In this document: one piece after another, positions 13,907 through 16,313 of the stretch
Layout of the letters: the number at the start of each line of letters is the position of its first letter
Position numbering within the stretch: the first letter of the stretch is position 1
NCBI GenBank assembly: GCA_905373425.1
Contig: CAJPST010000024.1
Coordinates: forward strand, 1 to 16,313
Source: an uncultured Mesocricetibacter sp.
Lineage (GTDB): Bacteria > Pseudomonadota > Gammaproteobacteria > Enterobacterales > Pasteurellaceae
Length of the DNA: 16,313 nucleotides
Direction of reading: 5' to 3'
Notes under the pieces: model-generated
Told to the model about the DNA's origin: nothing
What the model saw: the letters and a program-made list of their open reading frames with translations, nothing else
Databases searched by the model: none
Made by a program: the position numbers and the translations under genes

Positions 13907-16313
13907 ATGGAAATCGCGCTACTCGTCGTTGCCGTTGCATTGTTCTTCTTATTTCGTTCGGACAATAAAGAAAGAATTAGCTGGCTACAAAAAAGAATTG
14001 AACGTTTAGAAGAAAGAGTCAATTCATTACAACAAGAACTTGACTTTTTTAAACGACGTGATGTCTCTTCAGTCGCACAAGAACAAACGCCACAATTTGC
14101 AGAACAGATCGAACCTTCTGTAAAATCGGAACTTTCTGAGCAAGTCCGGCTTGAACCGTCTTCTGTTTGGGAACGACAAACATCGCTTACGACGCCCGAA
14201 CTTCTTAACCCCGAATCTATTTCTCAACCTGAACCTATCCCTCAATTCGATTTAACGTCACAAACCGTGAAGTCTTATTCGCAGGATGCGGAATCTCCGT
14301 CACCTATTTCATCTTCACCACTCCAAACCGATACCTCACCTGTATGGGAAAAAGCCAAATCCGAGCCGAGTAAACCAAATCCAATTTGGCAATGGTTGAT
14401 CCGTGGTAATCCGATGTTGAAAGTTGGGGTGGTTATTTTATTTCTAGGCTTGGCATTTTTACTGCGCTTTGCCTCCGAACATTTTTCCTTTTCAGTGGAA
14501 GCTCGTTATTTCAGTGTGGCGGCGACCGGAGTGCTTTGTGGCATAATAGGGTGGAGGTTACGACATCGCTATCGCGAATATGCGTTGACCATGCAAGGCG
14601 CATCCATTGCTATTTTATATCTGACCGCACTTGCTACCCTGAAATTGCATAGTTTATTGCCACCGTTATTAGTGTTCGGTATTCAGGTCGCACTAGTTGC
14701 CTTAATGATTTTTCTTGCTGTGGTTCAGAACGCCAAAATACTGGCTCAGGTAGCTGTGTTGGGCGGGCTTGCCTCACCGGTTTTGATTTCCGACGGTAGT
14801 GGAAATTATATCGGTTTGTTTACTTATTTGTCTTTACTTAATGCTGGTGTTGCCGGCGTTGCTTGGTTTAAATCTTGGCGTTCGTTAAATATTATTGGCG
14901 CAATCGGTACCTTTGCAATTGCTGCTGCTTGGGGAATGACAAGTTATAAAGTGGAATATTTCACAGTCTGCCAAATTTTTCTGATTTTTCATACCGCACT
15001 TTACACTCTTATTGTCTGGCGTTTTGCACAGCATAAAGCTGCCGAAAGCCAATCCTTGCCGATTGTTACCGATAATAACGCCCCCTTGGCAGAGGTGATG
15101 TCGCAGTGGCTACAAAATTTGTGGCATATCGGTATTCTAGACAGCAGTTTATTATTTGGTGTTGCATTTTCCGCATTCGCTTTGCAATCGGGAATGAGTT
15201 ATTCATGGCAAGACGGTGTCATGTGGTCGGCACTCGGTTTTGCCGCTTTTTACGGTAGCTTAGGCTATTGGATTTTACGCACTTCGCCTAAATTGAAGTT
15301 AGTTTCCGAAGCAATGTTATTTTTATCTTTGGTTTTCATTACATTAGCTATAGGTAACGGTTTTGATGGTTGGCATAAAACCACATTATGGGCAATTGAG
15401 GCCTTACTGATATATCAATTCGGCATACGCCAACGGGCACCGATTTCGCGTGTATTCGGTCTCGCATTGTTTATCGGTTCATGGTTATTATATATCGTTT
15501 ATTTATTTGAGCTTGAAAATTATTCCTTGATCAACAGCGTGTTCTTTGTGTTCGCAGGTTTTCTATTCTATTTAGCTTGGGCATTGCAACGCAAAGCGGA
15601 ATCTGCAATGTGGGAAAAACTGGGAGCGACCGTATTGCTAATTGCGACGCTGTATCTTACCTTTATCATTCCGTTCTATGAAAAACGAATCGGCAGATTG
15701 GATATACTGCAAAGTGCGGTCATTTCTTTGGCTATTTTATTGATTGCCTCGGTTGTGCAGTGGTGGCGTGAAAATAAAGTGTTAACAGTGTTTTCCGCAA
15801 TCGGTTTGATCATGACAATTGTATTATATGAGCATAATTTTTCGATTGGGTTTTTAGTTTATTTAGCACTGGTATCGGGCGCGATGGCATGGTGTTCTCA
15901 CAAACCGATATGGGTTAAAGAAACATTGCCGCGAGTTCAAAAGATAAGTGGTTACATTCAGCTAATTGTTACAATGTTTGCACTATTTTTCACCTTTGAC
16001 GATGCAATCGACCGTTTTGGTTTGTTCGATATGAGGGTAGATGAATATTATCAACTGGTTCTGACTTTTGTTGTTATTATATTATTAGCACATTATTTAA
16101 CCTGGCTGGAGGCAGGGAAACTGGCATTATGTTTCCTACCGATATGGATATTATTTTCCATAATTCTAGGCTTATTTGACAGCATTAATTGGAACTATTT
16201 GCTTTTATATTTAGTACTTTATGGCATAGCGGTTTTACTGCATGGGTTGATAATGTATTGGCAACGCCCTTATATCAGTCAGGCTTTTCGTTTACGCTTG
16301 CATACTTTAGGCT
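13907..16313 (+). CDS. DUF2339 polytopic membrane protein (partial, cut by window end)
   Basis: ATG 13907 follows GAAGG. The frame stays open to the last base, giving 802 codons; the C-terminus is missing. Residues 2-16 form one membrane segment. Residues 20-50 form a short coiled coil with a regular heptad (L27, I31, L34, V38, L41, L45). Residues about 52-160 are a polar, Pro/Ser/Gln/Glu-rich linker. From NPMLKVGVVILFLGLAFLLR onward comes a long series of hydrophobic helices typical of DUF2339. No function is established for this family that I know of; a cell-envelope role is a guess. No nucleotide-binding or catalytic motif is obvious. It carries three uptake signals. Confidence 0.88.
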   Translation, partial: MEIALLVVAVALFFLFRSDNKERISWLQKRIERLEERVNSLQQELDFFKRRDVSSVAQEQTPQFAEQIEPSVKSELSEQVRLEPSSVWERQTSLTTPELLNPESISQPEPIPQFDLTSQTVKSYSQDAESPSPISSSPLQTDTSPVWEKAKSEPSKPNPIWQWLIRGNPMLKVGVVILFLGLAFLLRFASEHFSFSVEARYFSVAATGVLCGIIGWRLRHRYREYALTMQGASIAILYLTALATLKLHSLLPPLLVFGIQVALVALMIFLAVVQNAKILAQVAVLGGLASPVLISDGSGNYIGLFTYLSLLNAGVAGVAWFKSWRSLNIIGAIGTFAIAAAWGMTSYKVEYFTVCQIFLIFHTALYTLIVWRFAQHKAAESQSLPIVTDNNAPLAEVMSQWLQNLWHIGILDSSLLFGVAFSAFALQSGMSYSWQDGVMWSALGFAAFYGSLGYWILRTSPKLKLVSEAMLFLSLVFITLAIGNGFDGWHKTTLWAIEALLIYQFGIRQRAPISRVFGLALFIGSWLLYIVYLFELENYSLINSVFFVFAGFLFYLAWALQRKAESAMWEKLGATVLLIATLYLTFIIPFYEKRIGRLDILQSAVISLAILLIASVVQWWRENKVLTVFSAIGLIMTIVLYEHNFSIGFLVYLALVSGAMAWCSHKPIWVKETLPRVQKISGYIQLIVTMFALFFTFDDAIDRFGLFDMRVDEYYQLVLTFVVIILLAHYLTWLEAGKLALCFLPIWILFSIILGLFDSINWNYLLLYLVLYGIAVLLHGLIMYWQRPYISQAFRLRLHTLG
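14624..14632 (-). repeat. Uptake signal in the DUF2339 gene (1)
   Basis: Exact ACCGCACTT, read in frame as Thr-Ala-Leu. Confidence 0.85.
14993..15001 (-). repeat. Uptake signal in the DUF2339 gene (2)
   Basis: Exact ACCGCACTT, again read as Thr-Ala-Leu. Confidence 0.85.
15712..15720 (+). repeat. Uptake signal in the DUF2339 gene (3)
   Basis: Exact AAGTGCGGT with the AT-rich downstream pattern, read in frame as Ser-Ala-Val. Confidence 0.85.

Overview
The window looks like a Pasteurellaceae chromosome (gamma-proteobacteria). From about 3.4 kb onward it carries 13 exact copies of the 9-base Haemophilus-type DNA uptake signal AAGTGCGGT (either strand). The tmRNA encodes the tag ANDEQYALAA, and the gene run ribH-nusB-thiL-pgpA-LysE/RhtC-type exporter is the order I know from Haemophilus relatives. 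I cannot name the species.

Positions 1 to about 3373 look like one end of an integrated mobile element. A P4-type tyrosine integrase sits directly beyond the 3' end of the tmRNA gene ssrA, a classic integration target. Further in, on the opposite strand, are a small AlpA-type regulator and a gene with the motif set of a rolling-circle (HUH) replication initiator. That replication gene is split by a single in-frame TGA. The segment is visibly AT-rich and has no exact uptake signal, unlike the rest of the window. The element continues past the left edge, so its other end and cargo are not visible.

Positions 3374-10566 are ordinary chromosome. They hold ssrA (minus), lysO/ybjE lysine exporter (minus), the divergent ybjD-type OLD-family ATPase/TOPRIM protein, dinB (Pol IV) with a LexA-box candidate upstream, the membrane protease htpX, epmC (EF-P hydroxylase) and a convergent tyrP-type aromatic amino acid permease. 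Several intergenic terminators are built from inverted pairs of uptake signals.

Positions 10567-16313 start with a divergent promoter region. They then hold a plus-strand operon: ribH, nusB, thiL, pgpA, an RhtC-like exporter, and a large DUF2339 membrane protein cut by the window end. It links riboflavin and thiamine cofactor synthesis, rRNA antitermination and phospholipid synthesis. All intergenic gaps in it are short and most genes have a clear ribosome-binding site.
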